DNA of 64,000 bases from Bradyrhizobium sp. 132 (GTDB lineage Bacteria; Pseudomonadota; Alphaproteobacteria; Rhizobiales; Xanthobacteraceae), in contig NZ_JADPKY010000094.1 of NCBI RefSeq assembly GCF_023074185.1, positions 248,001-312,000 on the forward strand. Direction: 5' to 3'. Shown piece after piece: positions 33,224-40,691 of this stretch (position 1 is the stretch's first letter; each line of letters starts with the position of its first letter). The position numbers and the translations under genes were made by a program. The notes beneath the pieces are model-generated. The model did not search any database, was not told where the DNA came from, and saw only the letters and a list, made by a program, of their open reading frames with translations.

Positions 33224-34204
33224 ATGGAGATGATGGGAATGTCGAGCCGAGCGCTCAGCCTCGCGACGGTATTGCTTTTGATCGGCTTCGGCGCGACCGA
33301 TGCCGCTCTCGCGCAGGCGACGAACCTCGAGGCCGGTAAGGCCCCATCCCAGCTGTTCACGCAGACCTGCACTGCATGTCACAAGAGCCCGCGCGGCCTG
33401 TTGAAGTCCGTGGCGCCGGGTTCGCTGCCGGGCTTCCTGCGTCAGCATTACACGACCAGCTCCGACATGGCCGGCGTGCTTGCTTCCTACCTCGTCTCCA
33501 ACGGCGCCACCGACACCCGCTATCAGGCCAAGGACGGCAAAGACAAGAAGGACGGCGTCAAGGACAAGGAAGCCAATACCAATCCCGCGCAGCCCCCTGA
33601 ACATCGGGGCCGCCGCCAACGTTCGCAGGAGTCCGTCAGGCCGGAAGGCGAGGGTGCCGCGCCCGCGGCCGAGGGCGCGCGTCAGAAGCGCGCGGCGCGG
33701 CCGGCCGAGGAGGGCGCCAAGGAAGGCGTGAAGCCCGAGGGCCAGGCCGCCCCCGAAGGGCGCAAAGGTAAGCGTCGCGGCAAGCCCGCGATCGAGGAAG
33801 CGCCGAAGGTCGACGCCGCGTCGCCGGCGGCAGACGACAAGAAGAATGAGCCGAAGGTCGAATCCAAGCCCGAGACTGCGAAGGATGATTCCGGCGAGTC
33901 CAAATCTGAAAGCAGCAAGCCGGCCGAGAAGCCCGCCGAGGCCAGGCCCGAGAGCGCCAAGGTTGAGCCGCGCGGAAGCGATACTCCGGCGCTGCAGCCC
34001 GATCCGGTGCCGCAGGTGACACCCGCTGCGAAGCCCGCCGAGCCAGCTGCGCCCAAGCCGGCGGAAGAGGCTGCTCCCAAGCCTGCCGCGAGCTCCGAAC
34101 TGCCAGCGAAGTCGCAGGAGCCGGCGCCGCCCGCGACCGCTGCCGCCCCACCCGCGGCGCCAGCCGAATCGTCCGGTGCGCCAACGCCACCGATTTCGAG
34201 ATAA
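33224..34204 (+). CDS. Exported CXXCH (c-type heme-like) protein with low-complexity tail
   Basis: About 326 residues. A signal peptide (ALSLATVLLLIGFGATDAALAQ) is followed by a compact domain with one CXXCH heme-attachment motif (CTACHKSPRGLLK, about residues 49-61) and a DMAGVLASYLVSNGA helix, as in a very small cytochrome c fold. From about residue 100 to the end the sequence is disordered Lys/Glu/Ala/Pro, rich in AKPAE-type repeats. No distal methionine is obvious in the folded part. Start choice is uncertain: ATGs at 33224, 33230, 33233 and 33239 all precede the signal, with GGAG best placed for 33239. Function unknown. Confidence 0.75.
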   Translation: MEMMGMSSRALSLATVLLLIGFGATDAALAQATNLEAGKAPSQLFTQTCTACHKSPRGLLKSVAPGSLPGFLRQHYTTSSDMAGVLASYLVSNGATDTRYQAKDGKDKKDGVKDKEANTNPAQPPEHRGRRQRSQESVRPEGEGAAPAAEGARQKRAARPAEEGAKEGVKPEGQAAPEGRKGKRRGKPAIEEAPKVDAASPAADDKKNEPKVESKPETAKDDSGESKSESSKPAEKPAEARPESAKVEPRGSDTPALQPDPVPQVTPAAKPAEPAAPKPAEEAAPKPAASSELPAKSQEPAPPATAAAPPAAPAESSGAPTPPISR

Positions 34205-34804
34205 GCGACCCATTTTTTCCGATCGACTTGCGAAGGCCGCACGCATCCGCGGTCCTCGCATCGCGCCGCCAATGGCAGCTTCTTCCACGTCTTCGGCTCG
34301 AAGAAGGAGCTGGCCGGTGCACTGTTCCTCGATGTGCTCGGGTACTATCACGCCGCGATACTGGCCGCGCTCGATCCTGTGCCGGACGCCAGGCAGGGGA
34401 TCGATCGCCTGATCCGGGCGCATCTTGATTGGGTCGTCATCAGCCGCCGCGAGGCGCGCTATCTTTTGGAGATCTCGCGCAGCGAATGGGGCGGGAGCGT
34501 TCGCGACGCCCAGCGCGCGCAGAATGCGCGCCTTGCCGAAGGCATCGAGTGCTGGCGCGCACCGCTGGTCACGCGCGGAGAGCTTTTGCCGATGACGCCG
34601 GTGATGTTCGTCAGCCAGCTCATCGGTCCGGCGCAGATTCTTTGCCGCGCCTTCCTGTCGGGACGCGACCGCGCCGATCCGCGCGCCGAGACCGATACGT
34701 TGATCGCTTGCAATGGCGTCGAGAAGCATACGGCAACGGCGCTCGCCTCGATCGCGATGCTGAGCGAGGACGTCGTCGCGAAAACGAAAAGCCCGGCCGA
34801 CTGA
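34205..34804 (+). pseudogene. TetR-family regulator lacking the first part of its DNA-binding domain
   Basis: In one frame the sequence reads NGSFFHVFGSKKELAGALF (from 34271), the end of a TetR helix-turn-helix, and continues through an intact ligand-binding domain to the stop at 34804. The first helices of the DNA-binding domain are absent: upstream the frame is open to the stop of the preceding gene but shows no TetR-like residues and no start codon. An ATG at 34334 would give only the 156-residue ligand domain. I read it as a 5'-truncated gene, though a short effector-domain protein could still be made. Confidence 0.65.
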
Positions 34805-34817
34805 GGCGGCCGGGCTT
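34789..34817 (-). terminator. Bidirectional rho-independent terminator after rplI
   Basis: The stem AAGCCCGGCCG / CGGCCGGGCTT (11 pairs, 7-base loop) is followed on the minus strand by TTCGTTTTCG, giving a good intrinsic terminator for the rpsF-rpsR-rplI transcript. It overlaps the last codons of the broken tetR gene on the opposite strand. Confidence 0.8.
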
Positions 34818-34841
34818 CGAAAGCCTGCGCGAACGCGAGGC

Positions 34842-35447
34842 TTACTTTTCGGTCTCTTCCGCTGCCGGCGCCGGCTCGGCGTCGTCCTGCTGGGCTTCCG
34901 GATCGAAGAACTCGCCGGCGGCGGCGATCGCTTCGGCGGCAGCATCCCGGTCTTCGTTGCGGGTCGAGATGTCTTCGCCGCGGTTGATGCGCTCGGCCTC
35001 GTCCTGGCTGCGCGCCACAGTGACACTGATCTCGACCTCGACCTCGGGGTGGACGGCAACTTTGATGGTGTGCTTGCCGATGGTCTTGATCGGCGCGTCG
35101 AGCTGAACCTGCGGGCGGGACAGCGAAACGCCGTCGGCTTCGAACGCCACGACGATGTCGCGCACGTTGACCGAGCCGAACAGTTGGCCGGCTTCCGAAG
35201 CCTGACGGATCACGATGATGTTCTTGCCCTGGATCTTCTCGGCGACCTTGGACGCCTCGCCCTTGGACTCAAGGTTGCGAGCCTCGAGGTCGGCCTTCAT
35301 GCCGTCGTACTTGGCGCGGTTGTCGGCAGTGGCGCGCAGCGCCTTGCCGCGCTTGAGCAGGAAGTTGCGGCCATAGCCGTCGCGAACCTTCACGACTTCG
35401 CCCATGTGACCGAGCTTGTTGACGCGTTCCAGCAAAATGACTTCCAT
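34842..35447 (-). CDS. rplI: 50S ribosomal protein L9
   Basis: A 201-residue ribosomal protein. The N-terminal rRNA-binding domain (MEVILLERVNKLGHMGEVV, VRDGYGRNFLLKRGKALRAT), the long connecting helix and the C-terminal domain (LFGSVNVRDI) are all present. Relative to E. coli L9 (149 residues) it has an acidic C-terminal extension of about 45 residues (EDRDAAAEAIAAAGEFFDPE to the end), as in other Rhizobiales. It is the last gene of the rpsF-rpsR-DUF2232-rplI operon. Confidence 0.97.
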   Translation of the reverse strand: MEVILLERVNKLGHMGEVVKVRDGYGRNFLLKRGKALRATADNRAKYDGMKADLEARNLESKGEASKVAEKIQGKNIIVIRQASEAGQLFGSVNVRDIVVAFEADGVSLSRPQVQLDAPIKTIGKHTIKVAVHPEVEVEISVTVARSQDEAERINRGEDISTRNEDRDAAAEAIAAAGEFFDPEAQQDDAEPAPAAEETEK

Positions 35448-35496
35448 ATTCGTTCTCCTTCGAAGTGTTGAGTGGGTTGGATTTTCGGACTTGAAC

Positions 35497-36474
35497 TTAA
35501 GGGACCGGCAGCGGCGGTGGCTGGCGCGTACGCAGGAAGCGTTCGCGGAGGCCGAACACGGCATCCGCAAGGCCGAGGATCACCATCGCGATGACGGGCC
35601 ATCCGAACACGACGACGACGGCGTAGGTCGAGCCGAGCCAGAAAGTGCGGCTCTTCAGCGCCAGCGTCAGCGTATGCAGCACCGCAAAGCCGGTCAGCGC
35701 ATATCCCATCATTAGCGCCGCCGTGGCGATCTGCGCCACGATCGCAAGCAGTCCGCCGGTGAAGCTGAAGGCAAGCGCGATGCAGAGCGCCACGAGCGTC
35801 ATCGGCGGCAGCTCCGCCGTCATCAGGTCCGGCCAGGGGCGCCGCAGCCGGCCCGACGTCGCCGTCACCTTGGTGCTGAGCCAGAGATTGAGGGTCAGCG
35901 TCATCATCGCGACGATGGTGGCGCCGGCCGGCGCGATCCGCACCAGCGCGTCGACAAATTGGTCGGTCTCGCCGGAGGTCTGCGGGTCGGCGGCGCGGAG
36001 GAGGCGCATCAGGCCACGACGCAGCGTGCCGATGATGGTTTCGGCGTCGGTGCCGAGGGTGAGCAGGGCGGCGATCGTGGTCAGCGTGGCGAAGCCCGCG
36101 ATCCATAGCAGGATGCGGCCGACCGGATACCACTCGAGCGCAGGTTCGGCCGACGGCTCGGCGGCGGCTCCCGGGGCGACGGGTTCCCCCTGCCGGCTGA
36201 GCAGGACAAGGTGGCCGAGCCACCAGGCCGGCAGTGCGACGGTGACGGCGAAGGCGATGCCGTAGGGCAGGCCGAACAGGGCGCCGAGACCAAGCGCGGC
36301 GGCGATGCCGCCGAGGGTCGCGCAAAGCGGTCCCCAGCCGATCGAGGCGACCATCAGCGGCAGCGGTGCGAGATAGAACAGGACGAGCGAGATCAGCGCG
36401 CCCGAGACGATCGAGGCGAACATTACGGCCGACGCAGCGCCGGCGATCAGGGCTATCAGTCCAAAGGCCATCAT
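35497..36474 (-). CDS. DUF2232 integral membrane protein
   Basis: A 325-residue membrane protein with about eight helices, starting directly with one (MMAFGLIALIAGAASAVMF). It belongs to the DUF2232 family, which in Alphaproteobacteria is regularly encoded between rpsR and rplI and resembles S-component-like multi-span proteins; its function is unknown. The ATG at 36474 (or 36471) was chosen because the extra upstream residues are hydrophilic and the bases GGGAGCGGGACAGCTG precede it. Conservation of position among ribosomal genes suggests a housekeeping role. Confidence 0.88.
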   Translation of the reverse strand: MMAFGLIALIAGAASAVMFASIVSGALISLVLFYLAPLPLMVASIGWGPLCATLGGIAAALGLGALFGLPYGIAFAVTVALPAWWLGHLVLLSRQGEPVAPGAAAEPSAEPALEWYPVGRILLWIAGFATLTTIAALLTLGTDAETIIGTLRRGLMRLLRAADPQTSGETDQFVDALVRIAPAGATIVAMMTLTLNLWLSTKVTATSGRLRRPWPDLMTAELPPMTLVALCIALAFSFTGGLLAIVAQIATAALMMGYALTGFAVLHTLTLALKSRTFWLGSTYAVVVVFGWPVIAMVILGLADAVFGLRERFLRTRQPPPLPVP

Positions 36475-36567
36475 CAGCTGTCCCGCTCCCTTCGAGCGGT
36501 TAGAGGCATCTCGCCCCAACCATCGGCGACCGGACGACCCGGAAGCCTTATGAGAAACTAGGTAATA

Positions 36568-36595
36568 CGGCCGGCGGCGATGTCACCGCCGGCCG
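36568..36595 (-). terminator. Strong hairpin between rpsR and the DUF2232 gene
   Basis: A perfect 10-base-pair GC stem (CGGCCGGCGG / CCGCCGGCCG) with an 8-base loop lies 9 bases after the rpsR stop. No T-run follows, so it is more likely an mRNA-stabilising or partial attenuating structure than a full terminator. Confidence 0.5.
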
Positions 36596-36603
36596 AATTC
36601 GTC

Positions 36604-36843
36604 TTAGCGAATGACGTAGGGCAGCAGGCCCAGGAACCGCGCGCGCTTGATGGCGCGGGCGAGCTCACGCTGCTTCTTCGCGGACACCGCGGTGATGCGG
36701 CTCGGCACGATCTTGCCGCGCTCGGAGACGTAACGCATCAGCAGCTTGGAGTCCTTGTAGTCGATCTTCGGAGCATTCGCGCCCGTGAACGGGCAGCTCT
36801 TGCGACGACGGAAAAACGGGCGGCGTGCACCAGCTTCAGCCAT
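36604..36843 (-). CDS. rpsR: 30S ribosomal protein S18
   Basis: A 79-residue ribosomal protein with the family core YKDSKLLMRYVSERGKIVPSR and KKQRELARAIKRARFLGLLPY. It binds S6 and helps form the platform of the small subunit. It lies five bases after rpsF and is clearly co-transcribed with it. The C-X..-C zinc positions of some S18 proteins are not present. Confidence 0.97.
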   Translation of the reverse strand: MAEAGARRPFFRRRKSCPFTGANAPKIDYKDSKLLMRYVSERGKIVPSRITAVSAKKQRELARAIKRARFLGLLPYVIR

Positions 36844-36848
36844 TGTTC

Positions 36849-37379
36849 TTACTCCCCATCCGTCGTGGTGGTGGTGGTGGTGGCAGTAGTCGTGGTTTCA
36901 GCGTCGTCGCGCGGACGGCGCGGACCGCGGTCACCGCGGAAGCCGCCACCTTCACGATCGCCGCCACGGAAACCACCCTCGCGGTCGCCACGGAAGCCAC
37001 CGCCTTCGCGATCGCCACGGAAGCCGCCGCCACGGTCGTCACGCTCGCGGTCACGGTCGGCCTTGCGCATCATCGCGGACGGACCTTCCTCGAGCTCCTC
37101 GACGCGGACGCTGAGATAGCGGATCACGTCTTCGCTGATGCGCTCCTGGCGCTCGATCTCGGCGATCGCCGCGGACGGCGCGTCGATGTTGAGCAGCACG
37201 AAGTGCGCCTTGCGATTCTTGTTCATGCGGTAGGTGAGGGAGCGCACGCCCCAATTCTCGGTCTTGACAACCTTGCCGCCGAGACCCTCGACAATGCCGG
37301 TCATCTGCGCAGTCAGTTCTTCGACCTGCTGCGTGCTCGCGTCTTGGCGCGCGAGAAAAACATGCTCATAGAGAGCCAT
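36849..37379 (-). CDS. rpsF: 30S ribosomal protein S6 with RGG-like repeat tail
   Basis: A 176-residue protein. Residues 1-105 are a normal S6 fold (MALYEHVFLARQDAS, ENWGVRSLTYRMNKNRKAHF). From about residue 107 an unusual tail follows: repeats of the type GGGFRGDRE (four copies, about residues 117-150), then PRRPRDDAE, then a threonine run (about 162-173) encoded by (GTG/GTA)n on the plus strand, ending DGE. In E. coli the S6 tail receives glutamates; here an Arg/Gly/Asp-rich tail takes its place. The ATG at 37379 is the standard S6 start. Confidence 0.95.
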   Translation of the reverse strand: MALYEHVFLARQDASTQQVEELTAQMTGIVEGLGGKVVKTENWGVRSLTYRMNKNRKAHFVLLNIDAPSAAIAEIERQERISEDVIRYLSVRVEELEEGPSAMMRKADRDRERDDRGGGFRGDREGGGFRGDREGGFRGGDREGGGFRGDRGPRRPRDDAETTTTATTTTTTTDGE

Positions 37380-37382
37380 GGA

Positions 37383-37446
37383 AGTCCTTTCCTCATGTTG
37401 GCGCATCGCCCGGCGTCAAGCCCTTAAGAGGCCTTCGGAAAGGACT
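37383..37446 (-). promoter_or_regulatory. rpsF leader: inverted repeat that masks the ribosome site
   Basis: On the minus strand AGTCCTTTCC (37446-37437) is the exact complement of GGAAAGGACT (37392-37383). The second arm contains the Shine-Dalgarno sequence GGAAAGG and ends 3 bases before the rpsF ATG. The loop holds GACGCCGGGC, reminiscent of the CCG-containing S6:S18 recognition element known from other bacteria. Autogenous control by S6:S18 is inferred. Confidence 0.55.
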
Positions 37447-37684
37447 CTGGGATTAAGCTCAGAAGGCGGAAACACGGGACGACGGGCCGACTGGCCCTGC
37501 CACACCAAGATCACGAATGATTTGCTGAGACCGTCCGTTCAGCTCCCGGCCGGGGTCTGCGGATGCGCGCCTTATACGGATTTTGGCTGACTTGGCAAGG
37601 TTGAGGGCGGCATTTTCGGCGCGGATGGTCCCGATGCGGGCGGCCTGACCCACCGCAGAGTAACATGCCGGCTTGATTTATTTG

Positions 37685-37701
37685 TTTGTATGTCATACAA
37701 A
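37685..37701. promoter_or_regulatory. 17-bp perfect palindrome, likely TetR operator
   Basis: TTTGTATG-T-CATACAAA is a perfect palindrome located 23 to 39 bases upstream of the tetR ATG, in an AT-rich patch that stands out from the GC-rich surroundings. Flanking ATTTATTTGT and ACAAATAAAT make a second, overlapping inverted repeat. Size and position fit an autoregulatory TetR operator controlling the regulator-desaturase operon. Confidence 0.65.
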
Positions 37702-37723
37702 TAAATCAACGGAGCGGACCCCA

Positions 37724-38428
37724 ATGGCAGAAAACTTGTCCCAGGAGCCGTTTGAGGCGGCTGGCGACCCCAAGCACGCCGCCCGCGCTACGCGCTCGGC
37801 CGGCCGCAGAATGCGCTCGCTGCTGCTGGATGCCGCGAGCCCGCTATTTCGGGAGCGGGGGCTATCGGGCACGGCAATCACCGACATCGCAGCCGCCGCG
37901 AACGCGTTCCCGAGCCAGATCACTTACTATTTCCGCACCAAAGAGGCGCTGTTCGTCGAATGCGCCTGCCGCGAGCTGCTGTATCTGGCGCGGGCGACCG
38001 AGCGGGCGGCGCTGCAGGCGCGCACGGCACGGGACTACACCCATGCGCTGGCCGAGACCGTGACGGCAAACGATTCGGTGGCCTTCTTCGCCGAGGCGCT
38101 GACGCTGACGCGGCGGCGCCAGGATCTCGCACCGCTGGTGGAGCGCACCATCGAGCGCCTGCACAGCGAAGGCGCGCGGGCCTATGCAAGCCAGGTTGAG
38201 CGGCACGGCTGGCGCTCCCTGCGCGCGCCCGACGAAAGCTCGCGGCGATTCTGGGCCGTCGCCATCGGCGTCATTCTCGAAGGCTACGCCATGGGCCGTT
38301 CGCCCGAGGCTCTGTGCGCCGAGATGCTGCGCGTGCTCGGCGAGCAGGCGAAATCCACGGGCGACACGGCGCGCCTTCGTCTCGTCGACGAGCGGGACGC
38401 ATCAAGCAATTCGAATGAGGAGGGTTAG
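37724..38428 (+). CDS. TetR-family regulator of the adjacent desaturase
   Basis: A 234-residue TetR-type repressor. The N-terminal helix-turn-helix reads LLLDAASPLFRERGLSGTAITDIAAAANAFPSQITYYFRTKEALFVE, given here in pieces: the recognition helix is around residues 52-64 and the YYFRTKEAL end around 65-73. The C-terminal domain is of unassigned ligand. The ATG at 37724 follows GGAG; a longer frame from 37673 would run through the operator palindrome and is rejected. The desaturase starts 4 bases after its stop, so the regulator probably senses acyl chains or acyl-CoA, as DesT does in Pseudomonas. Confidence 0.88.
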   Translation: MAENLSQEPFEAAGDPKHAARATRSAGRRMRSLLLDAASPLFRERGLSGTAITDIAAAANAFPSQITYYFRTKEALFVECACRELLYLARATERAALQARTARDYTHALAETVTANDSVAFFAEALTLTRRRQDLAPLVERTIERLHSEGARAYASQVERHGWRSLRAPDESSRRFWAVAIGVILEGYAMGRSPEALCAEMLRVLGEQAKSTGDTARLRLVDERDASSNSNEEG

Positions 38429-38431
38429 GCC

Positions 38432-39457
38432 ATGACCGCGCTTCGCATGCGTGCCCGCGATTTCCTGACCGACGATCAACTCGCCGACGTGCGCCAGCGC
38501 GTGACCTGGAAAGGCGTCGCGCTGATCGCGCACGCCTGGGCGCTCATCATCGCCGCAATCGCCTTGGTCGCGTGGTGGCCCAATCCGATCACCTATATCT
38601 TCGCCGTCGCCATCATCGGCTCGCGCCAACTCGGGCTCGCGATCCTCATGCATGACGGCGCACATGGCTGCCTGTCCGCCGACGAGAAAGCCAATCTGAC
38701 CCTGAGCCAGTGGTTCTGCGCCTATCCTCTGTTCGCAGAGACGCGTAGCTACCGGCGCTATCACCTTCAGCATCATGCGCGTACCCAGCAGGAGGATGAT
38801 CCTGACCTCGTGCTGTCGGCGCCGTTTCCGATCACGAAGCTGAGCTATCGCCGCAAGTTCATTCGCGACATCACCGGACAGACCGGCTTCCAACAGCGCA
38901 AGGCGCAACTGCTCAACGCGCTCGGGCCGAAGGACTGGCCGTTGCGGCAGCGCGCAGCGCATTTTTGGGAGAAGCTCGGCCCGCAATGCCTCGTCAATGG
39001 CGCGATGTTCGCAGCGCTCACCGTGGCCGGCGTGTGGTGGGCCTATCCGCTGCTATGGCTGGTGCCGCTCGTAAGCTGGATGATGGTCATCACCCGCATC
39101 CGCAATATCGCCGAGCACGCGGTCGTGCCTGACAGCAGCGATCCCTTGCGCAACACCCGCACCACCTACGCCAATTTTCTCGAGCGCCTGTTCATCGCGC
39201 CGTACTACGTGAACTATCATCTCGAACATCATCTCTTGTTCTACGTGCCCTGCTACAATCTGCCGAAGGTTCATCGCCTGCTGAGCGAAAGCCGGCACGC
39301 GGGCCGCATGGAGGTGCAACCGAGTTACGCCGCGGTACTGCGGCTTGCGACCGCGAAGCCGAACCGCGACGACCGGCCGGGTCAACTGGTGAACAGCGCG
39401 CGCCGCGCGCAGGCGGGGTCGGAGGTCGACGCCAACCAGACCGCCGGCGGATTCTAG
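38432..39457 (+). CDS. Membrane di-iron fatty acid desaturase family protein
   Basis: A 341-residue membrane enzyme with the three histidine boxes of the desaturase/hydroxylase family: HDGAH (74-78), HLQHH (111-115) and HLEHH (about 263-267), plus two or more paired membrane spans. Such enzymes insert double bonds into, or hydroxylate, acyl chains using O2 and an electron donor. The donor gene is not nearby, and the substrate (phospholipid acyl chain, acyl-CoA or a carotenoid-like lipid) is open. It is coupled to the TetR gene upstream. Confidence 0.9.
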   Translation: MTALRMRARDFLTDDQLADVRQRVTWKGVALIAHAWALIIAAIALVAWWPNPITYIFAVAIIGSRQLGLAILMHDGAHGCLSADEKANLTLSQWFCAYPLFAETRSYRRYHLQHHARTQQEDDPDLVLSAPFPITKLSYRRKFIRDITGQTGFQQRKAQLLNALGPKDWPLRQRAAHFWEKLGPQCLVNGAMFAALTVAGVWWAYPLLWLVPLVSWMMVITRIRNIAEHAVVPDSSDPLRNTRTTYANFLERLFIAPYYVNYHLEHHLLFYVPCYNLPKVHRLLSESRHAGRMEVQPSYAAVLRLATAKPNRDDRPGQLVNSARRAQAGSEVDANQTAGGF

Positions 39458-39629
39458 GGACCCGCATCTCCGGTTGAATGCCGGCCGATGCTCCCCCTGG
39501 CTTGACATTCCGGCCTCGGACAGTGTCTACGGCCCCCTTTGGGGCATGATCGGGAACCAAGGCTCGGGCCGGACGTAGTCGGCTGCCGGTTCTCGAAGAC
39601 AACTGCTCGAGCGATCCAGGGGAGCGCCG

Positions 39630-40589
39630 ATGACGGCAGCATTCACATTTCCGGGGCAGGGTTCCCAGGCGGTCGGTATGGGCAAGGCTCTGGCTGACGC
39701 CTTTCCGGTGGCACGCGCCGTGTTCGACGAGGTCGATGCCGCGCTGGGAGAGAAGCTGACGGCAATCATCTGGGATGGTCCGGCCGAAACCCTCCAGCTC
39801 ACCCAAAACGCCCAGCCGGCCCTGATGGCTGTGTCCATCGCCACTCTGCGCGTGCTGGAGGTCGAAGCCGGGTTTTCCGTGGGGCGGGATGCTGCCTTCG
39901 TCGCCGGCCATTCCCTCGGTGAATATTCAGCGCTCGCTGCGGCCGGCAGCCTGACGATTTCCGACACCGCGCGGCTGCTTCGCACCCGCGGTCTCGCAAT
40001 GCAAAAAGCCGTGCCGGTTGGCGCCGGCGCGATGGCCGCTCTGCTTGGCCTCGACTACGAGGCCGCCCTGGAGGTCGCCAAGGAGGCGGCGCAGGGGCAG
40101 GTCTGCCAGGCTGCGAACGACAATGGCGGCGGACAAGTGGTCGTCTCCGGCGACAAGGCCGCGGTCGATCGCGCCGTCGAGATCGCCAAAACCAAGGGCG
40201 CCAAGCGCGCGATGTTGCTGCCAGTGTCGGCGCCGTTCCATTGCACGCTGATGCAGCCGGCTGCGGAGGCGATGGCGGCGGCGCTGGCCACGGTCACGAT
40301 CAAGGCGCCGGCGGCGGCGCTGGTGTCGAACGTGCTGGCGAGCGCGATTACCGACCCTGATGAGATCCGACGCCGCCTTGTCGAGCAGGTCACCGGCACC
40401 GTGCGCTGGCGCGAGTCGGTTGCCTATATGGCAGGGCAGGGCGTCAACTGTTTCTTCGAGATCGGCGCCGGCAAGGTGCTGACCGGCCTCGTCAAGCGTA
40501 TTGCTGACGGTGCGGTCGGCGTTGCGGTCAGCGGGCCCAACGACATTGCTGCCGCCAGGGATGCATTGGCCGCTTCGAAGCAGGCCTGA
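39630..40589 (+). CDS. fabD: Malonyl-CoA:ACP transacylase
   Basis: A 319-residue enzyme that loads malonyl groups onto ACP for fatty acid synthesis. It has the entry motif FPGQGSQAVGMG (about 7-18), the nucleophile serine in GHSLGEYSA (about residues 92-100) and the catalytic histidine in SAPFHCTLM. It is the first gene of the fab cluster, followed 102 bases later by fabG. Confidence 0.97.
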   Translation: MTAAFTFPGQGSQAVGMGKALADAFPVARAVFDEVDAALGEKLTAIIWDGPAETLQLTQNAQPALMAVSIATLRVLEVEAGFSVGRDAAFVAGHSLGEYSALAAAGSLTISDTARLLRTRGLAMQKAVPVGAGAMAALLGLDYEAALEVAKEAAQGQVCQAANDNGGGQVVVSGDKAAVDRAVEIAKTKGAKRAMLLPVSAPFHCTLMQPAAEAMAAALATVTIKAPAAALVSNVLASAITDPDEIRRRLVEQVTGTVRWRESVAYMAGQGVNCFFEIGAGKVLTGLVKRIADGAVGVAVSGPNDIAAARDALAASKQA

Positions 40590-40634
40590 AGCGCGATGAT
40601 TCCTGGTCGCGCTTGCGTTCTTTAGTTTACGCTC

Positions 40635-40671
40635 GATCTTTTCGGAAAACCGCTGCGCACTTTTCCGGATC
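40635..40671. repeat. Rhizobial-type palindromic element in the fabD-fabG gap
   Basis: An imperfect inverted repeat with GATC at both ends and CGGAAAA / TTTTCCG arms around CCGCTGCGCAC. I recall this TTTTCGGAAAA...TTTTCCGGATC layout as common between genes of Rhizobiales. It sits in the middle of an apparent operon, so it may act on mRNA processing rather than termination. Confidence 0.6.
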
Positions 40672-40691
40672 GTGCTTTGGAGGAGTTATCG

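Noticed and set aside
33221..35059. 612-codon open frame antisense to the CXXCH gene and rplI
   Set aside because: Composition is the complement of the Lys/Glu-rich tail on the other strand; it also crosses the terminator and rplI.
36950..37050. Short regular repeats resembling a CRISPR-like array
   Set aside because: They are in frame in the S6 tail (GGGFRGDRE units), unequal in length and without unique spacers.
37673..37723. Earlier start for the TetR gene
   Set aside because: It would place the operator palindrome in coding sequence and lacks a ribosome site.
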